Source: Fodinibius sp. Rm-B-1B1-1 (GTDB lineage Bacteria; Bacteroidota; Rhodothermia; Balneolales; Balneolaceae). From it: a DNA stretch of 64,000 nucleotides. The notes below the pieces were generated by a model, which was not told the origin of the DNA, did not search any database, and saw nothing but the letters and a program-made list of their open reading frames with translations. Shown here piece after piece: positions 17,381-26,309 of this stretch; the first letter of the stretch is position 1, and every line of letters starts with the position of its first letter. A program made the translations under genes and the position numbers. The stretch covers positions 496,001-560,000 of the forward strand of contig NZ_JBCFYD010000002.1 of NCBI RefSeq assembly GCF_038594945.1. The letters run 5' to 3'.

Positions 17381-19825
17381 TCAGGTCTCTTCCCAAAAGT
17401 CATTAAGAAATTTTGTCCAACGCGTTTTATTTGTTTCAAAAACGCGTTCCAGATCAGTTAATATTTCTTTGAATTCTTGATTGTTATGGAGTGGTTTCCA
17501 AATAGGATTTTCTTTGATCCAGGGATAATTTTCATAACCGAGGTAGATGGCCTTACGCAACCAATGCAGGGCTTCGATGTGATTGCCGTCCACAGCAAAA
17601 TAAGAAGCTAACCGAAATGCCATCTCACAATCTGTGGCAGCAATGGTAAGCAGCTCGTCGGTAATTAATGAGTGTGCTTTTTTGGGCTGATTATTCTTAA
17701 CGTAGCACATTGCTAATGTCGGATATGTTACCCGACGATTGGGATCGTCTTCAATGACGGATTCCAAGATGGGTATAGCCTTTTCATATGCTTCTTCACT
17801 AAAAAACAGGTATCCTTTTGTTGTTTTTAACAGTGAGTGCTGGGGTTCGAGGGTAAGTCCTTTGTCAACTTCGAGCCATGCCAAGTCCAGCTGTCCCAAA
17901 TAATGATTAAGCCGTGCCCGGCGATTGTAGATTTGTATAGCTGCAGCAGGATTTTTTTGCAGCGCTTTTCCGAGGAGCCGAAGTGCTTCGCGATGTAGCC
18001 CATCAAGTTGAACAATAATACCGGCTCCAAGTAACACCTCCGTATTACGTCCATTATGTTTTAACAGGTATTGGATGTCTCGTCGTGCCCGGTCTTTTTC
18101 GCCCCGCCAAAGAAAGGTATAGGCACGTTGCAGCTTGGCTTCTACATTATCGGGGTCGAGCTCAAGGGCTTTCTCCAAGTGCTGTTGAGCCTTCATAAAA
18201 TAGGTGGGGCCCCCATATCCGTTCATTACATAATTTAAGTGCGTGCGCCCGAGTCCTGCGTGGGCTGCAGCAAAGTTAGGCGCTTTTTCCAACACCTCTT
18301 CAAATTTTTCTTTTCCCTCAATTAGGTCTTTAGGATTATTTGATCCCCATAAAAATCGAGAGAGCAAAGCCTGTGCTTCAAGATATTGTTCAGAGAGATC
18401 AATAGGCAGATCATCAAAAGGGGTTTTCTGTTGTCTTTGTTCGAGCTTGCCAAGACTAAACAGGGCATCGAAGATTGCTTCGGTAATGTCGTTCTGCACT
18501 TTCAGCAAATCAAAAGAAGGTATCGAAATGGTATCACCGGCTTGTATAGCCTTTGTGTTGACTTCAACAAGTTGCCAGTTTAAGGTGAAACCTTCATCGG
18601 TGCTGAAAAAGGATCCCGTAAGTACATATTCAGCCTCTAATTTTTCTCCGGCTTCAATATCGTCAATGGATTGGTCGGACAGCGACAGAAAGGTGCTTGG
18701 GGGACGAATGACTGCCGAGGCGTTTTGAGAGAGCCGTGTGGCGATGGCATCGGCTATTGCCAATCCAAAATACTGTGTTTTGCCATTCTCTTGCACCTGT
18801 TTAAATGGGAGTACTGCAATAGAGTTTTCAGGAATATCTTGTGTATCCTTTTGCAGAAAAAACTCGGTAAGCATGGAAAGGAATCCCTTGTGTTCCCGCG
18901 TATCTTGTTTTTGAGATGGGGAGGGAAGGAGTGCCGAACGTTCACCGGGGATAATGCCCTGTTCAAAATCCATGCTTTTCATCAACGTTTTAAGCGCACC
19001 ATGGAGATTTGAAACAGATTCAAAACGATTGCTGGGTTGTTTATCCAGCGCTTTCATTATCAAATTACTAAGGGATTCTGGAATATCAGAATGCAGCTTG
19101 TGAGGCGGTGTGGGGTTGACTGATCGAATAACCCTGATGAGATCTGTTTCCTCTGTATTTCTGGATAACAGAAATGGGTGTTGGCCAGTGACAATCTCAT
19201 ACAGGATGATGCCCAGCGAGAAAATATCTGTTTGTTTACTGCTGCGCAGTGTAATAAACTGCTCGGGGGCCATGTAAGCGGTGGTACCAAACCGGGAGGA
19301 CTGCATTTTGTTATTATCACCGGCTTGTTTTTCATCCGTTATTGTATCTATTTCAGACGCTTCGCGTCGCTTGGCCAGTCCAAAATCGAGGATCTTAACG
19401 AGTCCACCATCGGTAACCATGATGTTGGCAGGCTTTAGATCGCGGTGCAATATTTCCAGCTTGTGAGCTTCCGCCAGACCGTCGGCAATCTGAATACTTA
19501 AAGAAAGAGCAAACTGTAGATTAAGGGCTCCATCCTCCAGCAATTCGGCCAGTGTACGTCCGGGAACATATTGCATAACAATGTAAGGGCGCTCCTCATA
19601 TTGACCGACTTCGTATATGGCACTCACGTTGGGATGCTGAATAGCCGAGGCAATACGGGCTTCTTCAAGAATATGTTCCCGAATCTTTTTCTCTTTTGCC
19701 CGGCTGGGATGTACAATTTTAATAACTACGGGGCGCTTCAAATTAGTATCGATGGCATAATAAACCGTCCCGTGTTGTCCCGATCCCAGTTCGTGCTTGA
19801 TTTCGTAATGGTGGATGTTGTCCAT
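17381..19825 (-). CDS. Ser/Thr protein kinase with FlgO-like and TPR regions
   Basis: 814 residues. The N-terminal Hanks-type kinase has the Gly loop GSGQHGTVYYA (about 14-24), catalytic Lys in VIKIVHP, HRDLKPANIM, DFGLAK and MAPEQF. Next is a domain beginning NSIAVLPFKQVQENGKTQYFGLAIADAIATRL (about 338-470), common behind such kinases and resembling FlgO-type proteins. At least five TPR repeats fill about 500-800. No membrane segment is seen. It probably senses and phosphorylates cytoplasmic targets; targets unknown. It stands alone. Confidence 0.9.
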   Translation of the reverse strand: MDNIHHYEIKHELGSGQHGTVYYAIDTNLKRPVVIKIVHPSRAKEKKIREHILEEARIASAIQHPNVSAIYEVGQYEERPYIVMQYVPGRTLAELLEDGALNLQFALSLSIQIADGLAEAHKLEILHRDLKPANIMVTDGGLVKILDFGLAKRREASEIDTITDEKQAGDNNKMQSSRFGTTAYMAPEQFITLRSSKQTDIFSLGIILYEIVTGQHPFLLSRNTEETDLIRVIRSVNPTPPHKLHSDIPESLSNLIMKALDKQPSNRFESVSNLHGALKTLMKSMDFEQGIIPGERSALLPSPSQKQDTREHKGFLSMLTEFFLQKDTQDIPENSIAVLPFKQVQENGKTQYFGLAIADAIATRLSQNASAVIRPPSTFLSLSDQSIDDIEAGEKLEAEYVLTGSFFSTDEGFTLNWQLVEVNTKAIQAGDTISIPSFDLLKVQNDITEAIFDALFSLGKLEQRQQKTPFDDLPIDLSEQYLEAQALLSRFLWGSNNPKDLIEGKEKFEEVLEKAPNFAAAHAGLGRTHLNYVMNGYGGPTYFMKAQQHLEKALELDPDNVEAKLQRAYTFLWRGEKDRARRDIQYLLKHNGRNTEVLLGAGIIVQLDGLHREALRLLGKALQKNPAAAIQIYNRRARLNHYLGQLDLAWLEVDKGLTLEPQHSLLKTTKGYLFFSEEAYEKAIPILESVIEDDPNRRVTYPTLAMCYVKNNQPKKAHSLITDELLTIAATDCEMAFRLASYFAVDGNHIEALHWLRKAIYLGYENYPWIKENPIWKPLHNNQEFKEILTDLERVFETNKTRWTKFLNDFWEET

Positions 19826-20025
19826 TGCAGCTTCTGTTTACTTTTAATGAGTCAAAAATTACGGACAAACAGTTCGAAGTGCTAATTTTAACCGATAAAA
19901 TAATAGGAAACTATATTGCTTTACCGGTTCAGTTTTGATGGAGGAGGTGAGGGTTTTATTAAGTATTACATTAATACTGAAATGTAGGTATTAAACAGCC
20001 GATAATGTAAACTAAAATAAAAAAA

Positions 20026-20055
20026 TGGGAGCACCCTGCAGATTAGATGCTCCCA
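20026..20055 (-). terminator. Terminator of the TonB receptor gene
   Basis: TGGGAGCA (20026-20033) and TGCTCCCA (20048-20055) form a perfect stem just after the receptor stop. On the minus strand it is followed by TTTTTATTTTAG. Confidence 0.8.
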
Positions 20056-20065
20056 ATTTTGGTTA

Positions 20066-22480
20066 TTACAGAATACTGAAGGGAATTTTAACCCGGAAGC
20101 TGACATTGCGACCGGGACTTAACGCATATCCTTTATAGGTATCGAGGAAGTCGCGATATGCTTCATTAAGTAAATTATTGGCTGAAATTTGAAGAGAAAT
20201 TGGACGATTCCATAGAGGGATCTCTCCGCCAACAGTAGCATTAACCAAGGTATAGGCATCGGTTGATGCTACTCCAAAATTACTGAACTTGGGGGCGTTC
20301 CCAAATTGCCAAAATGGCTCATAGCGACCGGCTGCATCTTTTGACGCGACATGTTCAACACCAATAGTCAGGAAGGTGTTTTGAAAAGCGGCAAGCTCGC
20401 GTTTAACAAATTTTATGCTTCCGCTTACTTTGGTGGGGGGAAGTAGTGGAAGGTCATCTACCTGGGAGATATCCTGATCCACGTTTTCGCCCTGAACCGT
20501 TTCAAAGGTACCTGAGAGTTGCAGCCATGGTAATACTTGTGCGGTAATATTTGCATTGGCACCAACTAAGTGGGCATTACCCTGGACGGTCTCAAGGATA
20601 GGGGGACCATCGTTATTGGGGCCTGCAAATTCCCCGGTGTTGACTAAAAAGATGTAATTATCGATTGCATTTCGATAAACAGTGGCTTTTACTTTTAGGT
20701 TTGTTGATCTCCAACGTAATGATAAATCAGTATTCAGTGAGTGTTCAGAATCCAAGTAGGGATTTCCAACCTGGTAGGCGGCGATGCCCCCGTGCACACC
20801 ATCAACGTGGAGGTTGAAAAGGCTGGGAGCTCGAAAGCCACGCCCAACATTTCCGGCTAAAGCCAATGATTCCGTAAACTGGTAGGTAGCTCCCACAGAG
20901 CCGCTGAATTCCAAATAGGATTGATCCAGAACATCACTGGTTTCACCGGCAGACTGGTCTGGAAGATTAAGATCACTATTCGGCTCGGCTTCCTGCGAAC
21001 GAGCATCAACTCGAGCTCCGAAAGAGAGTGTGAGATCATTGATTTCAGCTTTTTCAAAGACAAAGGCCGCAACGTTTTGTACTGTTGCGCTGGGTACCAG
21101 TGGTTCTACACCGCGGGTAGCCTGATCTTGGTATTTATATTCCAGCCCGATAGTACCTGAAAAAGGTCCGATTTCGGGATGTTCAAGCCCCATCTTGGCA
21201 TTGTAATTCTTCAGAAGTATATCGAGATGCGCATATCCTTCGTCGGGCAGCTCATTACGGGGAACTGCATTTCCACCTCCCGGACTTGATTGTCGTAAGT
21301 TACTGGAATAGGTGAGGTTAGGTTTGAGGATAAAATTATTTCCGAGATTTAAATTCCCCTCAAGTTGAACAGTATTATTTTCCAGGTTTTGTCCCAATCC
21401 TTTTCCATTGGGAAGTAAAAAGTTATGATTGTTTTGCCAGCGGGTGTATTCGGCAGAAATTTGACCTAATCCGGTTTGATATCCAATGCCTAAACTACCA
21501 TTAAGCTGGTCATAGTCGGTGTGATCAAGTTCTCCCGAAAATTTTGGGGCTGAGGTGTTATTTGATTCCTGGAAAGTGGCTACTTCAGGAGCTTTCATAT
21601 TACCGGAGGAGCGCCGAATAATGGTACTGGTAAAACCAAACCGGCCAGAGGCTCCGTTGAGATGCAGTCCGCCCACAAGTTCATCATTGTTGGTAGCAAA
21701 TTCACCAAGCGTCTGCCCCTGCAAGAAGGGCTGCTCATCCACCGCATCGGGTAGTGAGTTTGATATTACATTTACAGCACCGCCCAAAGCATCAGAACCA
21801 TATTGTACACTGGCTGCTCCACGTACCACTTCAATACGTTCAGAAGTGAAGGGATCAACGTTGGGACCATGACGAACCCCGTACTGCTGATAGTCCATGG
21901 CTACGCCGTCGTCAAGGACACGGACGCGGCTACCGCTTAGCCCGCGAATGACGGGCTTGCCCATCTGGCTTCCGGTGGAGATGCTGGAGACGCCAGCCAA
22001 CTCATCAAGAGAGGCACCCAGTGAGGTTTGCTGTTTAGAAAACTTGGTGTCACCGGTTAAGATATCTACATCGGCCGGGGTCGTAAGCGGATCCGAGGCA
22101 TAAGGCGTGCCGGTAACGGTTATGGTTTCTTCTTGAATAAGTGTTCGCTGCAGCGAGATATCAAGCGTTAAGGGTTCTCCTTTTTTAAGTCTTACCTCTT
22201 TGTTTTGGTTTTCATAACCAACGAATGAGAATACCAAGGTGTAGGTTCCGCTGGGTAAACCTTTAATAGTATAAGAACCGTCTGCTTTTGTGTAGGTACC
22301 ACGATTCAACTGTGGAAAGGCAACATTTACGCCGGCAACGGCTTCATTGTTGTCATCGGTAACGGTTCCTTTAATGACGGTGTTTGATTTTGTTTGAGCA
22401 TAAGTGGTTTGCACTCCGAGCAATGTCGAGAGACAAAACAGTACAACAAAAAGTAGTGATTTAGTAAATGAATAATTCAT
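20066..22480 (-). CDS. TonB-dependent outer-membrane receptor
   Basis: 804 residues. Signal peptide, a CarboxypepD-like domain (about 35-115; GTVTDDNNEAVAGVNVAFP...GSYTIKGLPSGTYTLVFSFVGYE), a plug (about 130-245) with PVIRGLSGSRVRVLDDGVAMD and RIEVVRGAASVQYGSDALGGAVNV, then a barrel ending in an aromatic-rich tail. The plug resembles siderophore and zinc receptors. It lies 55 bases downstream of a small His/Cys protein, and the same pairing recurs at 22884-26119. I infer metal or metallophore uptake. Confidence 0.85.
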   Translation of the reverse strand: MNYSFTKSLLFVVLFCLSTLLGVQTTYAQTKSNTVIKGTVTDDNNEAVAGVNVAFPQLNRGTYTKADGSYTIKGLPSGTYTLVFSFVGYENQNKEVRLKKGEPLTLDISLQRTLIQEETITVTGTPYASDPLTTPADVDILTGDTKFSKQQTSLGASLDELAGVSSISTGSQMGKPVIRGLSGSRVRVLDDGVAMDYQQYGVRHGPNVDPFTSERIEVVRGAASVQYGSDALGGAVNVISNSLPDAVDEQPFLQGQTLGEFATNNDELVGGLHLNGASGRFGFTSTIIRRSSGNMKAPEVATFQESNNTSAPKFSGELDHTDYDQLNGSLGIGYQTGLGQISAEYTRWQNNHNFLLPNGKGLGQNLENNTVQLEGNLNLGNNFILKPNLTYSSNLRQSSPGGGNAVPRNELPDEGYAHLDILLKNYNAKMGLEHPEIGPFSGTIGLEYKYQDQATRGVEPLVPSATVQNVAAFVFEKAEINDLTLSFGARVDARSQEAEPNSDLNLPDQSAGETSDVLDQSYLEFSGSVGATYQFTESLALAGNVGRGFRAPSLFNLHVDGVHGGIAAYQVGNPYLDSEHSLNTDLSLRWRSTNLKVKATVYRNAIDNYIFLVNTGEFAGPNNDGPPILETVQGNAHLVGANANITAQVLPWLQLSGTFETVQGENVDQDISQVDDLPLLPPTKVSGSIKFVKRELAAFQNTFLTIGVEHVASKDAAGRYEPFWQFGNAPKFSNFGVASTDAYTLVNATVGGEIPLWNRPISLQISANNLLNEAYRDFLDTYKGYALSPGRNVSFRVKIPFSIL

Positions 22481-22535
22481 AATTACTGAATAAATATCTT
22501 TTTAGTGTTTTAATCTTTGAAAGGTAAGTCAGTAA

Positions 22536-22847
22536 TTAGACAGGCGGAGATTTGTTATTGAGATCAGAAACAAACTCAAGGATTAAAATCTGATCAGATA
22601 GTAACGAAATGGAGATAAAATCATCGCGAATAGTATTGCCAGTGTCGTGCACATCGGCAAGGGCCTGCATTAGATTCATGCACGCAACGCAATCCGGCTG
22701 ATCAACGCTCAGATGATGAGGATTATTTGAATCTTGAAGCGTGTAATCCGGATGCAGCTGATGGATATGAAAAGCAGTACCAATCAGACATACTCCAACC
22801 AGCAGCGTGAGGATCTTGCTAAATCTGCTGGTCAAATGGTTGAACAT
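22536..22847 (-). CDS. Small envelope protein with CxxC and His pairs
   Basis: 103 residues. An N-terminal hydrophobic anchor (LTLLVGVCLIGTAF) is followed by HIHQLHP, HHLSVDQPDCVACMNLMQA and a D/E-containing tail. The His and Cys-x2-Cys arrangement suggests metal binding and resembles the protein at 25796-26119 (HSHH..., LCPICAHL). Both sit next to TonB receptor genes on the same strand. I do not recognise a named family with certainty; a DUF2946-like affinity is possible. Metal capture is inference. Confidence 0.6.
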   Translation of the reverse strand: MFNHLTSRFSKILTLLVGVCLIGTAFHIHQLHPDYTLQDSNNPHHLSVDQPDCVACMNLMQALADVHDTGNTIRDDFISISLLSDQILILEFVSDLNNKSPPV

Positions 22848-22883
22848 TAGATATCTGCTTTTGTACTTGGTTATTTTGAAGTC

Positions 22884-25133
22884 TTAAAAGTACATGCGGT
22901 ATAACAAAGAGATATTGCGGCCCGGTTCGGGATAGATTTCTTTTATACGTGATAAATGATTGCGGTAGGTAGTATTGAATATATTGTTGGCATTAAGAGA
23001 GAGCGTATGCATCAGATCCCATTTTTGAAACCTATACTGACCGAAGAGGTTAAAAATGGCATAACTGTCGGTGGATGTTTCAAATTCACCAGTGCGGTTT
23101 TGTTCGGCTGCCCATTTACTTTTAGCACCAATTTTAAGTCCGCTGTTATTATAACTTACTTCTACATTTCCCTTAAGGGGAGGAATCATGGGGAGAGGAT
23201 TCCACTCACTATCGGAATTTTGTTGCTCGGTATCGAATAATTTGCGCTTTCCGTGTGTGTAACTCATTGAGGTAGATAGCGCCCAGTTCTCAAAAACTTT
23301 GAGTTGAGAGCTAAATTCAATGCCTTGTAATACTGCCTGGGTGCCGGTAAACTGATAGATATACAGCGACCGATCTTGTGGGGATGGTTCCCCTGTATTG
23401 CGGGCATAATTGTAATTGTTAAATCCATTGTGGAAAAAGGTCAGTTCCGCCCGGGCATTAGAGCTGCGATACCGGAAATAAAGTTCTTTTCCGAGTCCGC
23501 GTTCGGGATCTAAATCGGGATTACCCACTTCATAAGAATAGGAGGCTAAATGGGGACCTTGCGAAAAAAGTTCTTCTTGGGATGGAGGACGGAAGGAGTG
23601 AATAATGTTGGCACCGGTAAAAAATCCACCTCCCAAATCATAAACAATATTGGCCGAACTGGCCAGTGCCGTAAAGTTACGATCTCTAATGGGGCGTCCC
23701 TGTATGGATTCATTCTCGACATCCGGTATAGCAGTGGTGTGATCCAGCCGCGCTCCGACTTCAAGGTGTAACGAACCAATATCTTTTTCTTCAATAAAGA
23801 ACCCGGAAAAACTATAGGAGTCTGAATCTGGGGTACGCGTGCCATTAACAGCGTAGTTTTTTCGTTCAGCCCAAAGCCCCACTTTTCCTTCATCGAAGAG
23901 TGTAAATTCATTATGGTTAGCTTTGACGGAGGTATTTGTGGTAAGCACACCAAACTCTGTCCCTACAAATCCACTGGACTCAATTTCCTGGTGGAAGTAA
24001 CTTTTGTGTGAGAGATCCACTTCAAGGTTTTGCCAAAATGGACGATCCAAAATGATTTCTGTCGTGCCTTTGACCTGGAGTTTTTCCATTTCAATATTGA
24101 CGCCATTCGGATGGCCTCCCAAGGAATCGGGTGGAATGCCGTAGTTGTTTAGGTAAATATTGGCAGAAAGGCCGGCATGTCCCCAGGGGCGAACATATCC
24201 TAAGCCGACCGTATTATTGGTGGATAATATTCCAGAGTTAGTAAGTTTGCTGTTGGGAGTTTGGGTGTTTAATGCTGAACGGAAATTACCATTTACTTTA
24301 AGAGCAAAGCTATTGCTAATTGGGGTTGCAAATTCCACGCCTCCGGCTCCACCGGTATTTACAGATTCACCTTGCAAACTGGCTGTTCCGTGCGTATGAT
24401 CAGGAATACTCGATGGAACCTGGTTTTGCACCACATTGATAACCCCGCCAATAGCGTTGGATCCAAATTCTAATGCAGAGGGGCCGCGTGCAATTTCAAT
24501 TTCTTCTGCCGACATCGGATCAACAGTAACAGCATGATCGGACGATTGGGATGATACATCGCCCGACCGTTCGCCATCTTGTAGAATCATCAGTCGTTCA
24601 CCACCCAGACCGCGCATCACTGGTCGGCCGGGAGCGGTTCCCATTGATCGGGTACTAACTCCGGGCATATCTTCAAGCGTACCCGAAAGCGTGGTACTCA
24701 AATTCTGTCGCAGCGTTTCACCGGAAATAGTTTGCGTAGCATTTTCCAGATGACCATTCCCTCCACGTTCAGATTGGCCAATGACCTCAACACCTACATT
24801 ATCTAAAATGGTGGGAGTTATCCGAAACGTAATTCGCAGGGTATCATTGGACGGGACTTCTATACTCTGCGAACGCGTTTTGTAACCGATGCGCTGCATT
24901 TTGATAGAGTAGGTACCAGCAGGTACGTCTTTAAAGGTAAAGGAGCCATCGCTATGTGTCGTTTGTCCCCGGTTGATACCTTCCATGAAGAGGTAGGCAT
25001 AACTGACTGGCTCGTCCGTTTCATCGTCCACCACTGTTCCTGTAACAGTACTATTTTGGGCAAATCCAGCGATGGGCTGTAACATCCCCAGAAGCAATAA
25101 AAAAAGTAGAAAGTTTTTGGCAACAAACATCAT
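22884..25133 (-). CDS. TonB-dependent receptor, ZnuD-like
   Basis: About 749 residues from the ATG at 25131-25133, chosen so that the signal peptide (KNFLLFLLLLGMLQPIAGFAQ) is N-terminal. CarboxypepD-like domain, then a plug with PVMRGLGGERLMILQDGERSGDVSSQSSDHAVTVDP (read in parts), close to the zinc/haem receptor ZnuD pattern with its SxDHAVxxDP segment, then a C-terminal barrel ending RNISLLYRMYF. It is probably for zinc or a zinc complex. A His-rich lipoprotein gene lies directly upstream. Zinc as substrate is inference from family likeness. Confidence 0.82.
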   Translation of the reverse strand: MMFVAKNFLLFLLLLGMLQPIAGFAQNSTVTGTVVDDETDEPVSYAYLFMEGINRGQTTHSDGSFTFKDVPAGTYSIKMQRIGYKTRSQSIEVPSNDTLRITFRITPTILDNVGVEVIGQSERGGNGHLENATQTISGETLRQNLSTTLSGTLEDMPGVSTRSMGTAPGRPVMRGLGGERLMILQDGERSGDVSSQSSDHAVTVDPMSAEEIEIARGPSALEFGSNAIGGVINVVQNQVPSSIPDHTHGTASLQGESVNTGGAGGVEFATPISNSFALKVNGNFRSALNTQTPNSKLTNSGILSTNNTVGLGYVRPWGHAGLSANIYLNNYGIPPDSLGGHPNGVNIEMEKLQVKGTTEIILDRPFWQNLEVDLSHKSYFHQEIESSGFVGTEFGVLTTNTSVKANHNEFTLFDEGKVGLWAERKNYAVNGTRTPDSDSYSFSGFFIEEKDIGSLHLEVGARLDHTTAIPDVENESIQGRPIRDRNFTALASSANIVYDLGGGFFTGANIIHSFRPPSQEELFSQGPHLASYSYEVGNPDLDPERGLGKELYFRYRSSNARAELTFFHNGFNNYNYARNTGEPSPQDRSLYIYQFTGTQAVLQGIEFSSQLKVFENWALSTSMSYTHGKRKLFDTEQQNSDSEWNPLPMIPPLKGNVEVSYNNSGLKIGAKSKWAAEQNRTGEFETSTDSYAIFNLFGQYRFQKWDLMHTLSLNANNIFNTTYRNHLSRIKEIYPEPGRNISLLYRMYF

Positions 25134-25180
25134 GGTCGTAAATGGTGACATTCAAAGGATTATTAATTCCTGTTAAAGAA

Positions 25181-25210
25181 ATCGGAGGCGAATATAGACT
25201 CACCTCCGAT
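25181..25210 (-). terminator. Hairpin between lipoprotein and receptor genes
   Basis: ATCGGAGG (25181-25188) and CCTCCGAT (25203-25210) are perfect inverted repeats in the 73-base gap. On the minus strand a weak T-rich stretch follows, so it may be an intra-operon attenuator and not a full stop. Confidence 0.5.
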
Positions 25211-25224
25211 ATATGTCACTGCTA

Positions 25225-25707
25225 TTAGTTATTGTGTTCTTCTACGTGAATTTCAATGGAGTTAGTACTGAAGTCTGAGTGATCAGCACCATGCATGAGC
25301 TTGAAAATTACGGTTGTTTCTCCGGCCGATTTACCTACGATGTGGAAACTCCATTTGCCATCTTCATCATGCTGTTCGATATCTGCATGATCGGTATTGG
25401 CAATCTCCCAGCCTAAAGAATATTCGTCTCCGAGATCTTCACCATGGATTTCATTGCCATCTTCGTCGAAGAATTCAGCGGTTATCAACGAAGTTTCTTG
25501 TCCTGCCTCAAGATGGAAATGTCCACTGACCTCTCCATCCGCATAGGTAACGATCGTATCTCCGTTCATCACAAATTCTATGCTATGGGGATCAGAATGT
25601 TCTTCATGATCATCGTTACTGGCTGGATTGTTGCATCCTGCTAAAAGAAGTGCTGTCGCAAAAGTAAGGACAATTAATTTGTTCGGAAAATGTGTAGAAA
25701 TATTCAT
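25225..25707 (-). CDS. His/Asp-rich lipoprotein
   Basis: 160 residues. Signal with lipobox LLAGC, then NNPASNDDHEEHSDPHS and a beta-rich domain with VSGHFHLEAGQET and GNEIHGEDLGDEYSLGWE, ending in DHSDFSTNSIEIHVEEHNN. The many His and acidic residues suggest metal binding at the outer membrane. It precedes the ZnuD-like receptor and may hand metal to it. There is no catalytic motif. Confidence 0.65.
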   Translation of the reverse strand: MNISTHFPNKLIVLTFATALLLAGCNNPASNDDHEEHSDPHSIEFVMNGDTIVTYADGEVSGHFHLEAGQETSLITAEFFDEDGNEIHGEDLGDEYSLGWEIANTDHADIEQHDEDGKWSFHIVGKSAGETTVIFKLMHGADHSDFSTNSIEIHVEEHNN

Positions 25708-25795
25708 GGTTCTTGGCTCTTTAATGTGAAAATTGTGTATAGGGGCAAATATTACATGCCATTGTCAGGCAGTAATAGGTAGAAAAAATCCAAAG

Positions 25796-26119
25796 TTAGC
25801 CAAGAATAGGAGGTGAGCGTCCCTTATTAGGGAGATAGAAAAGAGGAGTCCAGATATTAGCTGGATCGAACGTAATCGTATTTACAACAGTAAATGATGG
25901 GCCCGAATAGTCATTCAAAAAATCATCATTCTGGATGAGGTGAGCACATATCGGGCAAAGCGTAGTATCAGCGGTAATACAGTGTCCGGTATTCGCAAAC
26001 TCTGATGAGTTATGTAATTCTAAGTTGTGGTGGGAGTGGAGGGTAGAAAAAGTAAGGGTTACACCAACAAGTGATGCAACAAAAATTCCCAGTGCGATAT
26101 GTAGCTTTTTTCGAACCAC
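25796..26119 (-). CDS. Small envelope protein with CPIC and His motifs
   Basis: 107 residues. N-terminal membrane anchor (IALGIFVASLVGVTLTF), then LHSHHNLELHN, GHCITADTTLCPICAHLIQ and a tail ending PNKGRSPPILG. The LCPICAH motif and clustered His point to metal or redox binding. It is the first gene of the minus-strand metal cluster (25796 down to 20066) and architecturally parallels the protein at 22536-22847. Function not established. Confidence 0.55.
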   Translation of the reverse strand: MVRKKLHIALGIFVASLVGVTLTFSTLHSHHNLELHNSSEFANTGHCITADTTLCPICAHLIQNDDFLNDYSGPSFTVVNTITFDPANIWTPLFYLPNKGRSPPILG

Positions 26120-26309
26120 TATTTTTTAAAATAACTGTAAACCCAAGATGGTGCAAAATTGTTTTTGTAAAAACACGTTAGACTTTTTACTCGGTAATAA
26201 CGGTAGTTGAATGTTATTTAGTGCGGATATTCGGGACGGTTATTTTCTTTACAAAACTCTTTGTAATGTATTCCTTTACTAACACCATTTGTAATTAAAG
26301 TCTATTGTA

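Noticed and set aside
19962-19978. AGTATTA-cat-TAATACT inverted repeat upstream of the Ser/Thr kinase
   Set aside because: Seven base pairs in A+T-rich sequence could occur by chance, and I see no second copy to support an operator.
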